DNA from: an uncultured Bacteroidales bacterium
GTDB lineage: Bacteria > Bacteroidota > Bacteroidia > Bacteroidales > JAUNSR01
DNA: 43,509 nucleotides
Assembly: GCA_947074105.1 (NCBI GenBank)
Contig: CAMTON010000026.1
Location: 1-43,509 of the forward strand
Direction of reading: 5' to 3'
Shown: piece by piece, positions 17,761-27,905 of the stretch
Layout of the letters: every line of letters begins with the position of its first letter
Position numbering within the stretch: the stretch's first letter is position 1
The notes under the pieces: model-generated
Database searches by the model: none
Told to the model about the DNA's origin: nothing
The model's input: the letters and a program-made list of their open reading frames with translations, nothing else
Position numbers and translations under genes: made by a program

Positions 17761-18780
17761 TTAATGAGCGGATTCAAACTGATCTAAGAATCTGATATCA
17801 TTCTCAGAGAATAGTCTCAGGTCTTTTACTCTGTATTTAAGATTTGTGATTCTTTCGATACCCATACCAAGGGCATAGCCTGAATAAACTTTACTGTCAA
17901 TGCCGTTTGCTTCAAGCACATTAGGATCTACCATACCACAACCAAGGATTTCAACCCATCCTGTATGTTTGCAGAAAGGACATCCTTTTCCACCGCAGAT
18001 ATTACATGAGATATCCATTTCAGCAGAAGGTTCTGTGAAAGGGAAATATGAAGGTCTTAGTCTGATCTGCGTATCGGCACCAAACATTTCTTTAGCAAAA
18101 AACAACAGAACCTGTTTAAGGTCAGCAAATGATACGTTTTTGTCCACATATAATGCTTCTACCTGATGGAAGAAACAGTGTGCTCTGTATGAAATTGCTT
18201 CATTTCTGTAAACTCGTCCCGGACAAATGATACGGATCGGAGGCTGAGTGCTCTCCATAACGCGAGTCTGAACAGAAGATGTATGTGTGCGAAGTATTAC
18301 ATCAGGCTGAGACTGAATAAAGAAAGTGTCCTGCATATCACGTGCAGGATGATCTTCGGCAAAGTTTAATGACCCGAATACATGCCAGTCGTCTTCGATT
18401 TCCGGACCTTCTGCAATTGAAAAACCAAGTCTTGAGAAAATATCAATGATTTCATCCTTAACGATTGAAAGGGGATGACGCGTTCCGATATATTCCGGAT
18501 AAGATGTTTTTGTAAGGTCAATATCCTGGACTACGTTATCCAGTGATTTATGCTGTTCTTTAAGATCGTTGATTTTATTTGTAGCTTTTTCTTTAAGTTC
18601 ATTAAGCATCTGACCGATCTGTTTCTTTTCTTCCTGAGCAACATTTCGGAAATCAGCCATAAGCTGAGAGATTTCTCCTTTTTTACTTAAATACTTAATT
18701 CTTAATGCTTCAATATCTTCCAGAGAAGACGCTTTGCAATCTTCTATCTCAACAATAAGATTTTTAATTTTATTTATCAT
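17761..18780 (-). CDS. pheS: phenylalanyl-tRNA synthetase alpha subunit
   Basis: Catalytic subunit of the class II enzyme that charges tRNA-Phe, working as an (alpha-beta)2 tetramer. At 339 residues it has an N-terminal coiled coil (about 1-90), motif 1 around HPLSIVKDEIIDIFSRLGF, motif 2 with AHCFFHQVEALYVDKN and motif 3 GYALGMGIERITNLKY. The cysteine-rich loop CNICGGKGCPFCKHTGW before the active-site strand is common in bacterial PheS. pheT is not adjacent, which is usual in Bacteroidales. It is divergent from tilS. Confidence 0.97.
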   Translation of the reverse strand: MINKIKNLIVEIEDCKASSLEDIEALRIKYLSKKGEISQLMADFRNVAQEEKKQIGQMLNELKEKATNKINDLKEQHKSLDNVVQDIDLTKTSYPEYIGTRHPLSIVKDEIIDIFSRLGFSIAEGPEIEDDWHVFGSLNFAEDHPARDMQDTFFIQSQPDVILRTHTSSVQTRVMESTQPPIRIICPGRVYRNEAISYRAHCFFHQVEALYVDKNVSFADLKQVLLFFAKEMFGADTQIRLRPSYFPFTEPSAEMDISCNICGGKGCPFCKHTGWVEILGCGMVDPNVLEANGIDSKVYSGYALGMGIERITNLKYRVKDLRLFSENDIRFLDQFESAH

Positions 18781-18806
18781 ATTCTGATCAATTTCTTTTT
18801 CTTGCG

Positions 18807-18814
18807 CAAAAATA
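18807..18814 (-). promoter_or_regulatory. pheS: -7 element of a candidate pheS promoter
   Basis: The minus strand reads TATTTTTG, an exact TAnnTTTG match 27 nt before the pheS ATG. No -33 TTTG is seen at the expected distance. A leader this short leaves no room for a T-box or attenuator. Confidence 0.4.
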
Positions 18815-18857
18815 ATAAAACATACGTCAGATATACTCTAAATAATGGTAATATTTT

Positions 18858-18865
18858 TAATTTTG
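18858..18865 (+). promoter_or_regulatory. tilS: -7 element of a candidate tilS promoter
   Basis: TAATTTTG matches TAnnTTTG and lies 90 nt before the tilS ATG. The -33 region is not convincing. Confidence 0.35.
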
Positions 18866-18955
18866 GCAATATAATATGACAGAATAAGTCTTAAACAGAA
18901 CCTATTTATTCCAATTTCGTTTTAATTTTAATGAATTACTTGTACATTACAGATT

Positions 18956-20314
18956 ATGCATAAAGAACTGATTCCATATGATGTTTTTATCCAGAATAAA
19001 GTATCTGCCTTTATAAAAGAGAATAATATTTTTGATAAAAAATCGCCGATCATTATCGGCCTTAGCGGAGGTGCCGATTCTTCGGCTTTATTAGATATAC
19101 TTATTTCTCTTGGATATAAATGTATAGCAGCTCACTGTAATTTTCAGCTGAGAGGGCAGGAGTCATATCGTGATTCTGCATTTTCGAGATTACTGGCAAA
19201 GGAATACGGAATACCTTACAGGGAAATCGTTTTTGATACAAAAGAATATGCCTCTTCGAATAAAGTTTCGATAGAGATGGCAGCAAGAGATCTCAGATAT
19301 GAATGGTTTAATGAATTGTTGCAGACTTATTCGGCACAGTCAATAGCTGTTGCACATCACAGAGATGACACAATAGAAACATTTTTCCTTAATCTTCTGA
19401 GAGGAACTGGTGTTGCGGGGCTGTCAGGAATAAATACCGTGAACGGAAAGATTGTAAGGCCTTTAAATTGTCTTTCCCGCGATGAAATAATCAAATATCT
19501 TAAGTTTAAGAGTCTGGAATATGTAAATGACAGCACTAATAAAAAGGATATTTATACACGAAATAAAATAAGACTGGATCTCATACCATTATTAAAAGAG
19601 ATTAATCCTAATGCCTGTGAAGCCATTATTAAGACTATCTCAAATTTAAAGGAAACAGAAATAGTTTATCAGAGTGCAATAGCTGATATTAAAAAAGAAA
19701 TCATCGAAGTTGCAGATCAGTCATATAAGATAGATATAAAAAAGTTGTTGCAGACAATCGCTCCTAAGACTGTTCTTTTTGAAATACTTAAAGATTATGG
19801 CGCTAATTCCTCTAATCTTGATGATATTTATAATTCACTGAATTCTATTTCTGGTAAACATTTTTATATAGGAAACTGTATAATAGTAAAAGACAGAGAT
19901 TATCTCATTATTTGTAAGAGAGAAGATTATGATGCTGAGCATGAGCAATATTTTATATTTCAGGATGTTGCTCAACTGACAACACCGATCCAGATGAATA
20001 TTGAGTATATTAAAAACTTTCCGGGAATAAACATTCCTAAATCAAAGGATGTCGGTTGTTTTGATGTTTCTAAAATTGTTTTTCCTCTTGTCCTTAGAAA
20101 ATGGAAGAAAGGAGATAAGTTTGTTCCTTTCGGAATGACAGGAATGAAAAAGTTAAGTGATTATTTTTCGGATAATAAATTTTCTCTTGTTGAAAAGAGA
20201 AATACATGGGTCTTATGTTCAGGTGATAATATTATCTGGATCGTGGGAGAAAGAATTGATAATCGATTCAGAGTTACTTCTTATACAACCGAAACATTAC
20301 TGATTTCTCTTTGA
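18956..20314 (+). CDS. tilS: tRNA(Ile)-lysidine synthase
   Basis: ATP-dependent ligase that attaches lysine to C34 of the CAU-anticodon tRNA-Ile, switching it from methionine to isoleucine; essential for AUA decoding. The N-terminal PP-loop ATPase motif SGGADS (Ser37-Ser42) is intact, followed by the family motifs HCNFQLRGQESYRDSAF and AVAHHRDDTIETFFLNLLRGTG, and the C-terminal TilS domain (KWKKGDKFVPFGMTGMKKLSDY). Length 452 is normal. It is divergent from pheS and followed by rho about 290 nt downstream. Confidence 0.96.
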   Translation: MHKELIPYDVFIQNKVSAFIKENNIFDKKSPIIIGLSGGADSSALLDILISLGYKCIAAHCNFQLRGQESYRDSAFSRLLAKEYGIPYREIVFDTKEYASSNKVSIEMAARDLRYEWFNELLQTYSAQSIAVAHHRDDTIETFFLNLLRGTGVAGLSGINTVNGKIVRPLNCLSRDEIIKYLKFKSLEYVNDSTNKKDIYTRNKIRLDLIPLLKEINPNACEAIIKTISNLKETEIVYQSAIADIKKEIIEVADQSYKIDIKKLLQTIAPKTVLFEILKDYGANSSNLDDIYNSLNSISGKHFYIGNCIIVKDRDYLIICKREDYDAEHEQYFIFQDVAQLTTPIQMNIEYIKNFPGINIPKSKDVGCFDVSKIVFPLVLRKWKKGDKFVPFGMTGMKKLSDYFSDNKFSLVEKRNTWVLCSGDNIIWIVGERIDNRFRVTSYTTETLLISL

Positions 20315-20477
20315 AAATGAGAGTGTTTTGTTTTTGGCCAGATAGAATGATTGATTCTTTTTCTAATAGGACAGAGGGATATGAGAATTAAATATTCTCT
20401 GAAAAGCTTTAATATCTGCAGAAAAAACTGTTAATGCTTTTTTTAGGATAAAAATGCATATAATTAAAAAATTAGAC

Positions 20478-20485
20478 TATTTTTG
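20478..20485 (+). promoter_or_regulatory. rho: -7 element of a candidate rho promoter
   Basis: TATTTTTG matches TAnnTTTG 118 nt before the rho ATG; no TTTG at -33. The resulting leader of about 110 nt carries a small GCCG/CGGC hairpin (20502-20514), which could take part in Rho autoregulation. Inference only. Confidence 0.4.
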
Positions 20486-20603
20486 TTGCATATAATTCTC
20501 CGCCGACTTCCGGCACTCACAGAATCCTTTCTCAATTTTTTTATAAGGCACACGATTTTATGCCTTTATTCTTTAAAACATAATTACGTTTTATATTTCC
20601 AAA

Positions 20604-22784
20604 ATGTATAATATATTAGAACTACAAGAGAAGCAATTGCCGGAGTTGCAGGCAATTGCCAAACAAATGAAAATTAATAAAGCTGAATCAATACAAAAAG
20701 ACGAATTGGTTTATAAAATACTTGATCAGCAGGCAATCGATGCAGCAGGAAAGAAAATTTCTGCTGAAAAAGAGAAATCTATTAAAACACCAAAGAAAAA
20801 GACAACTCCTAAACAGCCAAAATCAAAGACTAAAACGGTGCAGCCTAAAACTTCAGTCAAAGATGACCAAACAGCTTTAGATGCTGATAATGAATCAAAA
20901 GATATTAATGAATCAACATCTGTAAAAAGCAGAGGCGCAAAAAAAACTACAAAAGCAAAAATCACTAAAAAGGAAGATCAGGCTTCAGCTTCAGCGCCTA
21001 AGGACGTAAAGAAGACTGCGAATAAATCAAAGAATAAAACATCAGATAAAGTAATTAAAAAGGTAAATCCTGCGCTTTCTGAAGATTCATCATTTAATGA
21101 AGATGAAAAAACTTTACCTTTTGATAATAATGCGGCCTTAACCGATAATCAGTCTCAGGATCTTAATGATTTGAATAAGACTGAAATAAAAAATGATTTG
21201 AATACACCTGATTTAAATCAGGAAAATAGTGGCATTTTGCCTTTTGAAAACAAAACTGATGAAGTCAAAACATCTGATGTTAAACAGACTGAAGAGTCTG
21301 AAGACGGTAAAGGTTCTAATGATAAAGCTAATATCATAGAGCAGAACCGAAAAGCATTTCAGACGTTTTTCCCAATAAAAAATACTATTCTCCCTTCTAA
21401 AAAGAATAACGCTAATCAACCAAAGGAGCAACCTCAACAAAGTTTCTCCAAGCCAAATAATCAGAGACAGCAACAAAACAATAATCAGTCTGCTGATAAA
21501 GGTGATAGAATAGATAATCAGAAAAATAAAAATCTTAGAAATAAGCAGGATTATTCCGATAAAAATATTGCAGTATCAGATTCTGAAAATGTAAAACCTG
21601 CTGCTCCTGTAAAGGCTGTAGTTACTGCGAAATCAGCTTCTTCTGTGAAAAATTCTTCTTTTGATTTTGATGGTTTTCTTTTTGGATCGGGTGTACTGGA
21701 AATCCTTGCCGACGGTTATGGATTCTTACGTTCTGCTGATTATAACTATTTCTCATCTCCGGATGATATTTATGTTTCACAGTCACAGATTAAACTTTTC
21801 GGATTAAAAACAGGTGATCTTGTAGAAGGTCCTATAAGACCTCCTAAAGAAGGTGAGAAGTTTTTCCCTCTGGTAAAAGTTGACAGAATAAATGGGCGTT
21901 CTCCTGAATTTGTAAGAGACAGAGTTCCTTTTGAACATCTGACACCTTTATTTCCGGATGAGAAATTTAATCTGACAAAAGGATACTCAGATTCAATTTC
22001 TTCAAGAATTGTAGATCTGTTTTCTCCTATCGGAAAAGGTCAGAGAGCTTTGATTGTCGCACCTCCTAAAACAGGTAAGACAGTATTGCTTAAGGATATA
22101 GCAAATGCTATTTCAGCAAATCACCCTGAAGTATACATGATAATTCTTCTAATCGATGAAAGACCTGAAGAGGTTACAGATATGGCAAGAAGCGTTAACG
22201 CAGAAGTTATCTCTTCTACTTTTGATGAACCGGCAGACCGTCATGTAAAAGTGGCCGATATGGTTCTTGAAAAAGCTAAGCGACTTACTGAGTGCGGACA
22301 TGACGTAGTTATCCTTCTGGATTCTATAACTCGCCTTGCAAGAGCTTTCAATACTGTTGCTCCGGCATCAGGTAGAGTGCTTTCCGGAGGTGTTGATGCT
22401 AATGCATTACAGAAACCAAAACGTTTCTTTGGAGCTGCAAGAAATATCGAGAATGGCGGAAGTCTTACGATTATTGCGACTGCTCTGATTGAAACAGGCT
22501 CTAAAATGGATGAAGTTATCTTTGAAGAGTTTAAGGGAACAGGTAATATGGAACTTCAGCTTGACAGAAAACTTTCTAACAAGCGTATATATCCGGCTCT
22601 TGATATTCTTTCTTCAAGTACAAGACGCGATGATCTTCTTCATGATAAGGATACATTAAACAGAATGTGGATTGTAAGAAAACATCTTTCAGATATGAAT
22701 TCTGTTGAAGCTATGACGTTTATGCTTGGTCAAATGGAGCATACACGAAATAATCAGGAAATGCTTTTATCAATTAACGGTTAA
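20604..22784 (+). CDS. rho: transcription termination factor Rho with long disordered insertion
   Basis: Hexameric RNA-dependent ATPase that terminates transcription. The core is complete: N-terminal Rho helical segment (residues 1-45), cold-shock-like RNA-binding fold ([20 protein letters not shown], about 355-430), P-loop APPKTGKT (about 490), Walker [18 protein letters not shown]-loop and R-loop region [20 protein letters not shown]. At 726 residues it is about 300 longer than E. coli Rho because residues about 45-350 form a low-complexity stretch, first Lys/Ser/Thr/Pro rich, then Asp/Asn rich, then Gln/Asn rich (QRQQQNNNQ). Such insertions are typical of Bacteroidota, and that of B. thetaiotaomicron Rho has been reported to drive phase separation; whether this one does is inference. 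Confidence 0.97.
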   Translation: MYNILELQEKQLPELQAIAKQMKINKAESIQKDELVYKILDQQAIDAAGKKISAEKEKSIKTPKKKTTPKQPKSKTKTVQPKTSVKDDQTALDADNESKDINESTSVKSRGAKKTTKAKITKKEDQASASAPKDVKKTANKSKNKTSDKVIKKVNPALSEDSSFNEDEKTLPFDNNAALTDNQSQDLNDLNKTEIKNDLNTPDLNQENSGILPFENKTDEVKTSDVKQTEESEDGKGSNDKANIIEQNRKAFQTFFPIKNTILPSKKNNANQPKEQPQQSFSKPNNQRQQQNNNQSADKGDRIDNQKNKNLRNKQDYSDKNIAVSDSENVKPAAPVKAVVTAKSASSVKNSSFDFDGFLFGSGVLEILADGYGFLRSADYNYFSSPDDIYVSQSQIKLFGLKTGDLVEGPIRPPKEGEKFFPLVKVDRINGRSPEFVRDRVPFEHLTPLFPDEKFNLTKGYSDSISSRIVDLFSPIGKGQRALIVAPPKTGKTVLLKDIANAISANHPEVYMIILLIDERPEEVTDMARSVNAEVISSTFDEPADRHVKVADMVLEKAKRLTECGHDVVILLDSITRLARAFNTVAPASGRVLSGGVDANALQKPKRFFGAARNIENGGSLTIIATALIETGSKMDEVIFEEFKGTGNMELQLDRKLSNKRIYPALDILSSSTRRDDLLHDKDTLNRMWIVRKHLSDMNSVEAMTFMLGQMEHTRNNQEMLLSING

Positions 22785-23347
22785 TATTGTGGGATGAATA
22801 TTAATTCCATGGTTAAAATATCGTAGATTTTATATTTACATTCATATTATAAAGAAAGCGGGAAATCTTTTAACAGATTATCCCGCTTTTTCGTTATTAA
22901 TAAAGTCTTAATATAAAATGATTTCTATTTATATCTTAACAACTCCTTTTTTGATGATTTTCTCTGTTTCAGATATAAGCTCTTGCTTTCTGTGATATTA
23001 TAGTAATCTAAACTTAATATCAGTAATATTTGTATCTCTTACTTACTCTCTTATTATATCTGTGTTCTGTATCAAGATCAATAATATAGATTTGTTGCCT
23101 CCATTGATTTTTGATATAAGATTATCCAAAAAAAATTATAGAGATAGGCTTTCTTTTCACTAAAGAATTGATCATGACAAAAGATTAATACCAAATACTA
23201 TTAAAATCAATAATATAGATCTCAATTACTATCCCGGAACAATTTAAAACTATGAATCACAATATTATATATACGATATTATATATATATGAATAAATAG
23301 TTATCATAATTATGTCCCTTGTTATTTGATTTCTGATAATCTGTATT
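22785..23347. other. 563-nt spacer between convergent rho and an exchanger gene
   Basis: Very AT-rich with no supportable ORF. It contains the rho terminator and a 15-bp direct repeat, ATCAATAATATAGAT, at 23077-23091 and 23206-23220. AT dinucleotide-rich stretches lie at 23262-23290. No promoter or RNA gene is recognised. Confidence 0.6.
22855..22891 (+). terminator. intrinsic terminator of rho
   Basis: Stem AAAGCGGGA + AATCT (22855-22868) with AGATT + TCCCGCTTT (22875-22889), one bulged A, 6-nt loop, then a T-run. Good rho-independent terminator 70 nt after the stop. Confidence 0.85.
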
Positions 23348-25063
23348 TTACATCAGTAAGACTATCAAAAGCGCTCCAATCAGATTAACCACAACTCCTA
23401 CAGCATATGTAAGAGAATATCCAAGTGTAGGAATATCACTGTCGAGCTGATCAGTTATAGCTCCAAGAGACGGAGTACTTGTTCTTGCACCTGCGATGCA
23501 TCCAAGAGTTATAGGACTTTTGAATTTGAATACGAATTTTCCCAGAAATATTCCGAAAAATAAAGGAAATGACGTTGCTATAGCTCCGTAAACCAATATT
23601 TCCCATCCCAGGCTCTGTAAGCTTGTACCAAAACTTGGAGCTGCTACGATTCCTATTATAGCAACATACATACTTAGTCCCAGAGTTCTCATAAGCCATA
23701 CTGAAGCATCAGGAATTGAGCCGAAAGTTGGTCGTTTAGAGCGTAACCATCCAAGGAATAAACCTGCCAGAAGTGTACCTCCGCTAGATCCAAGACTTAC
23801 AGGTATTTTTCCCGCCTTAATCATTAATGATCCGAAATAAACACCAATAACTATACCAATACATAGGAATATGATATCTGTAATATTTGTTGGACGGTCG
23901 ATAAAACCAATTTTTTTAGCAGCCCGTTCTACATCGGAAGGTATACCCGCAATTTCAATTACGTCACCCGACATCAGTTCTGTTCCTGGGCGGATTTTAA
24001 GATTCATATCACCTCTTGTAAGACGCTTAATACTTACTCCGTGCATGAAATCTTCAAGTAAAAGCTGAACAATAGTCTTTCCTGCAAAAGTCTTTTTATT
24101 TATCATAACCGGGAGATTTTCTGCAGGAAAATTAAGAAGATCATAATCTGCAATTTCATTACCGATTGTTCCGGTAAGATTTACCGCGTATTCTCTTCTT
24201 CCGCTTAAAACGACATCATCACCGGGATAAATCATCGTCTTAGGAGTCACATAATTTATTGTACCCTCATGACGCAGTCTAGCTACAAAGATTCTTTCAT
24301 GCCGGTTAAATAGAAGAGCTTCCACTTCTTCTACTGATCTGCCTTCTGCTCCAAACCATTCGCTGCCTATATGATATGCTCTGAAAGTGACAGGTCTTAA
24401 TGCAGAGAATATTGCAGGAGTATTATCGGTTATATGCTGATCTCCAAGATTGTTTTCCAGTTCTGCGACTTCGGCTTTTACTTTTTTAATTCCTCCTAAC
24501 AGACGAGGTCCGATGATACTCAGAATAAATGCAGAACCTGCTGCGCCAAAGATATATGTAATAGAATAACAAACAGGAACGGCAGCAATCAGTTCAGCTT
24601 TTAAAGCATCTGAGTAGTTAGGATTTCCGCTTATTGTTTCCGGCACAATGCCCAATGCTCCTGAAATTGTCTGAGATCCGGCAAACATCCCTCCAGCCTG
24701 TCCTACATTATATCCTGCTATTTTAGCCATAATGAATACCGAGCCGAAACATGCCGTACATATTAATAAAGCAAATAAAACCTGCTTTATTCCGTTAGAA
24801 GCTACAGATCTGAAAAACTGAGGCCCTACAGCATAACCGGTAGTAAATAAAAACAACAGGAAAAAAGATGATTTCATAGGGCCGGGAACGTCAATTCCCA
24901 GTTGTCCGATCAGTAGACCTGCCAGTAAGGCACTGGCAACAGTTCCAAGTGAGAAAAATCCAATCTTTATTTTCCCTACAATAAATCCTATTCCGACAGC
25001 CAGAAAAACAGCTGACTCAGGATATTTATGAAGAATATTTACAAACCAGTCTACCACTACCAT
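23348..25063 (-). CDS. AspT/YidE/YbjL-family exchanger (probable aspartate:alanine-type antiporter)
   Basis: A 571-residue inner-membrane transporter. Two homologous membrane halves (about residues 10-195 and 395-571) carry the duplicated family motif, first as AGSQTISGALGIVPETISGN and then as AGARTSTPSLGAITDQLDSD, and enclose two TrkA-C/RCK-like cytosolic regulatory segments (about 200-380). This is the architecture of the aspartate-alanine antiporter family. The substrate is inferred only from the family; many members are uncharacterised. The 90-residue acidic protein ends 11 nt upstream and is probably co-transcribed. A paralogue lies about 800 nt further upstream. Confidence 0.88.
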   Translation of the reverse strand: MVVVDWFVNILHKYPESAVFLAVGIGFIVGKIKIGFFSLGTVASALLAGLLIGQLGIDVPGPMKSSFFLLFLFTTGYAVGPQFFRSVASNGIKQVLFALLICTACFGSVFIMAKIAGYNVGQAGGMFAGSQTISGALGIVPETISGNPNYSDALKAELIAAVPVCYSITYIFGAAGSAFILSIIGPRLLGGIKKVKAEVAELENNLGDQHITDNTPAIFSALRPVTFRAYHIGSEWFGAEGRSVEEVEALLFNRHERIFVARLRHEGTINYVTPKTMIYPGDDVVLSGRREYAVNLTGTIGNEIADYDLLNFPAENLPVMINKKTFAGKTIVQLLLEDFMHGVSIKRLTRGDMNLKIRPGTELMSGDVIEIAGIPSDVERAAKKIGFIDRPTNITDIIFLCIGIVIGVYFGSLMIKAGKIPVSLGSSGGTLLAGLFLGWLRSKRPTFGSIPDASVWLMRTLGLSMYVAIIGIVAAPSFGTSLQSLGWEILVYGAIATSFPLFFGIFLGKFVFKFKSPITLGCIAGARTSTPSLGAITDQLDSDIPTLGYSLTYAVGVVVNLIGALLIVLLM

Positions 25064-25074
25064 GTGCCAAAATA

Positions 25075-25347
25075 TTAATAGTTATCGTAAATGTCAATCC
25101 AGTTATCAAACTCATCGTCGACGTTTCTCCACATGCCGGTTGAAAGATCTGAACGTTCTTCTTTCTGTTCGAAATCAAATAACCATGGGACAAAATTAGG
25201 ATCGTTTTTAGAAAGATGGCGTGCATATTCGGCACGTGTCATATCGCCTTTATCGGGATCTGCATTATATTTATCTACCATCATCTTTGTTTTTTCTTCT
25301 GAAACCGTCGGTTTCTTTTTGTCATCAGCATTATTCTGTGTGTCCAT
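25075..25347 (-). CDS. small acidic hypothetical protein
   Basis: A 90-residue soluble protein of unknown function, rich in Asp, Glu and Lys, with no signal peptide or membrane segment. Recognisable stretches are TRAEYARHLSKNDPNFVPWLFDF and an aromatic-acidic C-terminus (DEFDNWIDIYDNY). The overlapping plus-strand ORF (25091-25363) has no such composition and is taken as a shadow. The gene lies 11 nt before an AspT-type exchanger, so it may be an accessory or regulatory partner; this rests on position alone. Confidence 0.7.
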   Translation of the reverse strand: MDTQNNADDKKKPTVSEEKTKMMVDKYNADPDKGDMTRAEYARHLSKNDPNFVPWLFDFEQKEERSDLSTGMWRNVDDEFDNWIDIYDNY

Positions 25348-25836
25348 ATCTTTATTAATTTAATGTTTTAGTATTAAAACATAGTTTTAACAAATAAGTT
25401 TATATTATCTTCTATAAGAAAGTAGAATAACTTAAAATCAACAAAATATATATAACATAAAAGACTGATAAAAGAGATGATATGTGTACATAAAAGCAGT
25501 AGCGGGTTATAATGCAAAGAATTTATCCTGAGCTTAAGAAGGTGATATCCGGCCGTAAATGCGATAATAGATTAGTTTGATTAATATAATAAGCGGATGG
25601 CGAAAATTTCGTAAAAGTATTTTTTTATGAGTTTAATGTAAGTTATTAGATGAAAAATGAAAGATTTAGGAAGACGGATTTATTGAACTGATAAAATAGA
25701 GTAAAGCATAATATTTGAAAATAAAGGATTCAATTTAAATAGATTTTAAAACAAAAAAACTCATCTGTTTAATAACAGATGAGTTTTTATATAAAGTTGT
25801 ATTATTATGAATCGATTAACTTATTATAATATCACA
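25348..25836. other. 489-nt spacer between two exchanger transcription units
   Basis: No convincing ORF. Apart from the terminator at 25755-25788 I see no repeat, RNA gene or full promoter. Segment 25500-25620 is slightly more GC-rich (GATATCCGGCCG), possibly decayed sequence. Confidence 0.55.
25755..25788 (-). terminator. bidirectional terminator of the fbp-exchanger operon
   Basis: A perfect 15-bp stem, AAAAACTCATCTGTT (25755-25769) with its complement (25774-25788), and a TAAT loop. A-run and T-run on either side allow termination in both directions. It lies about 50 nt after the exchanger stop. Confidence 0.88.
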
Positions 25837-27423
25837 TTATACATAAGCAAGGATCTGAATTACTACGATAAGAAGTACAAGTGCAATTGGATATACTGTC
25901 GCATAAGCAACTGTTGGCATATTTGTTCTTGTCATAGAGTCACATGCTGCAAGACCAGGAGTAGAAGTCATACCACCCGTAAGTGCACCAAGCAGATATA
26001 ATATATTCATTTTATATACATATCTAGCCACTATAGTTGCGATTAGCATAGGGATAAGCGTGATTGCTCCACCAACCATAAACAGTGTTATACCGTGCTG
26101 CTGGAATGTCGCTACGATCTGCTGACCGGCAGAAGTACCTACACCGGCAAGGAACATGATAAGACCAAGTTGTCTTAAAAGTGTATTTGAGCTTCCTGAC
26201 ATTGTCCACATGATAGGTCCTGTTTTACCGATACCACTAAGAGTGATCGCAACAAGAAGTACACCACCTGTAAGACCAGGAGAGAAAGAAAGTCCGTTTC
26301 CTAAAGCGATATTGATTTTTCCGAATAAAACACCTAGAACGATACCTGCCGCAATAGGGAAGAAGTTTGTACTTGAAACCGCTTTATCATCATTACCGAA
26401 GATTCTTGCAATCTGTTTAAGTTCTTCTTTAGGAGACGTGATTGTAAGTTTATCACCGAATTTAAGTTTCAGGTCAGCAGAAGGAGTGATCTCAATACCC
26501 GATCTTCTTACTCTGGTTGCTGTCGCACCGTAATTTCCAAGAAGGTTAAGAGAACCAAGAGTTTCATTTACAAGTTTTGTATTTGTAAGAAGAATCTGTT
26601 CGATTTCAACACCCTCTTTCAAAGGAGGTTCAACGTCTGTACTTTTTCCAAGAAGCATCTCTACTCTGTCAAGAGCATCAATTGTTCCTACCGCTTTAAC
26701 AATATCTCCTTCGTGAAGAAGTGCGTTAGGTTTAGGAAGAAGTGCTTTTCCGTCATGCAGAAGTCTTGATACATTAGCTCCGGTCATAGTTCTTATCTTA
26801 AGATCAGCTATGCTTTTTCCAAATACCGTGCTGTTTGTTATAACGAAAGAACGTGCCGAGATAGCCGGGTACTGATCAACCTGTTCAGATTCGATTTTGT
26901 CATCAAGTTCATTGATGTTTACACGCATCAGTTTAGGAAGAAGTTTAACAAACAGGATTACACCGATAACTCCGAACGGATAAGCGATACCGTAACCGAT
27001 TGAAGAAAGAGATGAACCTGTTGCTTCGATTGCTGACGCAAGACCCGGAGTAGAAGTAAGAGCTCCTGCAAGAAGACCAGTTACCGTTGCAGCGTCAATT
27101 TCGAAAAACCATCCGCATAAATAAGACACAAGTCCGGCAGAACCGATAAGAATAGTTGTCAATACCGCAAGCTGACGTCCTTTACTTTTAAAGGAGTCAA
27201 GAAATCCGGGACCTGCCTGGATACCGATAGTGAAAATAAACAGAATCATACCGAAATTCTGAATGTCTGCAGGAATTAATATTCCGAAATGACCAAAAAG
27301 TAAGGCGATGAAAATTACTGCCGAAACATCCAGCGAAACACCTTTAATCTTAATTGATCCCAGCATATAGCCTAAGGCTACAATAACGAATAATGAGAAA
27401 TACGAGTTTTGGAAAAGCTCCAT
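25837..27423 (-). CDS. AspT/YidE/YbjL-family exchanger, second copy
   Basis: A 528-residue inner-membrane protein with the same plan as the exchanger at 23348: two membrane halves with the repeated motif AGALTSTPGLASAIEATGSS and GALTGGMTSTPGLAACDS, and central TrkA-C-like segments (about 190-350, for example NSTVFGKSIADLKI). The two copies differ markedly, so this is an old duplication. The AspT-family substrate guess is a dicarboxylate or amino acid; not shown by sequence. It is last in a probable operon after fbp and the 141-residue protein (45-nt gap), and its strong terminator follows. Confidence 0.88.
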   Translation of the reverse strand: MELFQNSYFSLFVIVALGYMLGSIKIKGVSLDVSAVIFIALLFGHFGILIPADIQNFGMILFIFTIGIQAGPGFLDSFKSKGRQLAVLTTILIGSAGLVSYLCGWFFEIDAATVTGLLAGALTSTPGLASAIEATGSSLSSIGYGIAYPFGVIGVILFVKLLPKLMRVNINELDDKIESEQVDQYPAISARSFVITNSTVFGKSIADLKIRTMTGANVSRLLHDGKALLPKPNALLHEGDIVKAVGTIDALDRVEMLLGKSTDVEPPLKEGVEIEQILLTNTKLVNETLGSLNLLGNYGATATRVRRSGIEITPSADLKLKFGDKLTITSPKEELKQIARIFGNDDKAVSSTNFFPIAAGIVLGVLFGKINIALGNGLSFSPGLTGGVLLVAITLSGIGKTGPIMWTMSGSSNTLLRQLGLIMFLAGVGTSAGQQIVATFQQHGITLFMVGGAITLIPMLIATIVARYVYKMNILYLLGALTGGMTSTPGLAACDSMTRTNMPTVAYATVYPIALVLLIVVIQILAYV

Positions 27424-27468
27424 AGCATAATGTGATTTTAAATTTTCCGCAAAGATATAAAAGAGTAT

Positions 27469-27894
27469 TTAATTTACATCAAATTCCACCAACTCATCAG
27501 GCGAAGAAATGATAATTTCTTTGCATTTTGCAGCTTCTAAATGGAAAAAACGGAAAATATAATCCACATATTTGAATAATGCAGCTTCATCAGGAGCTTC
27601 TATCGTCAGATTATCGTGAGTATATATCGAAATCCCGTTTTTTAGCTGAATATCGAAATCAAACATACTTAGATTCCCGTTTTCAAAACTTGGCTGTATT
27701 ATATCCTTTATGGAAGTATAATTATCAAGATCCGAAACAAGATAGTAATTTTCTGAATCCGCATCAAGAAGATACATTTCATGTATATCTGCGGGTTTTA
27801 TGTTATCCATAATACAATCCAGAACCTGTATCACTGAAAAATCAAGAGCGATTTCCTGAGAAACATATAAAACGGCAAGTTTTTTAGTAGCCAT
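27469..27894 (-). CDS. hypothetical protein between fbp and an exchanger gene
   Basis: A 141-residue soluble acidic protein with no recognised family. It begins MATKKLAVLYVSQEIALDF, with a beta strand at the start, and ends in an acidic tail; there is no signal peptide, membrane segment or obvious catalytic motif. The start 11 nt after the fbp stop is the only ATG giving a full-length frame. Its place in an operon with a gluconeogenic phosphatase and a transporter hints at a metabolic or sensory role, but nothing in the sequence proves it. Confidence 0.75.
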   Translation of the reverse strand: MATKKLAVLYVSQEIALDFSVIQVLDCIMDNIKPADIHEMYLLDADSENYYLVSDLDNYTSIKDIIQPSFENGNLSMFDFDIQLKNGISIYTHDNLTIEAPDEAALFKYVDYIFRFFHLEAAKCKEIIISSPDELVEFDVN

Positions 27895-27905
27895 AATTTA
27901 ATTAT

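Noticed and set aside
25091-25363. Plus-strand 90-codon ORF opposite the acidic protein
   Set aside because: Same length by chance; composition is serine-rich and unstructured, and the minus frame is coupled to the exchanger gene.
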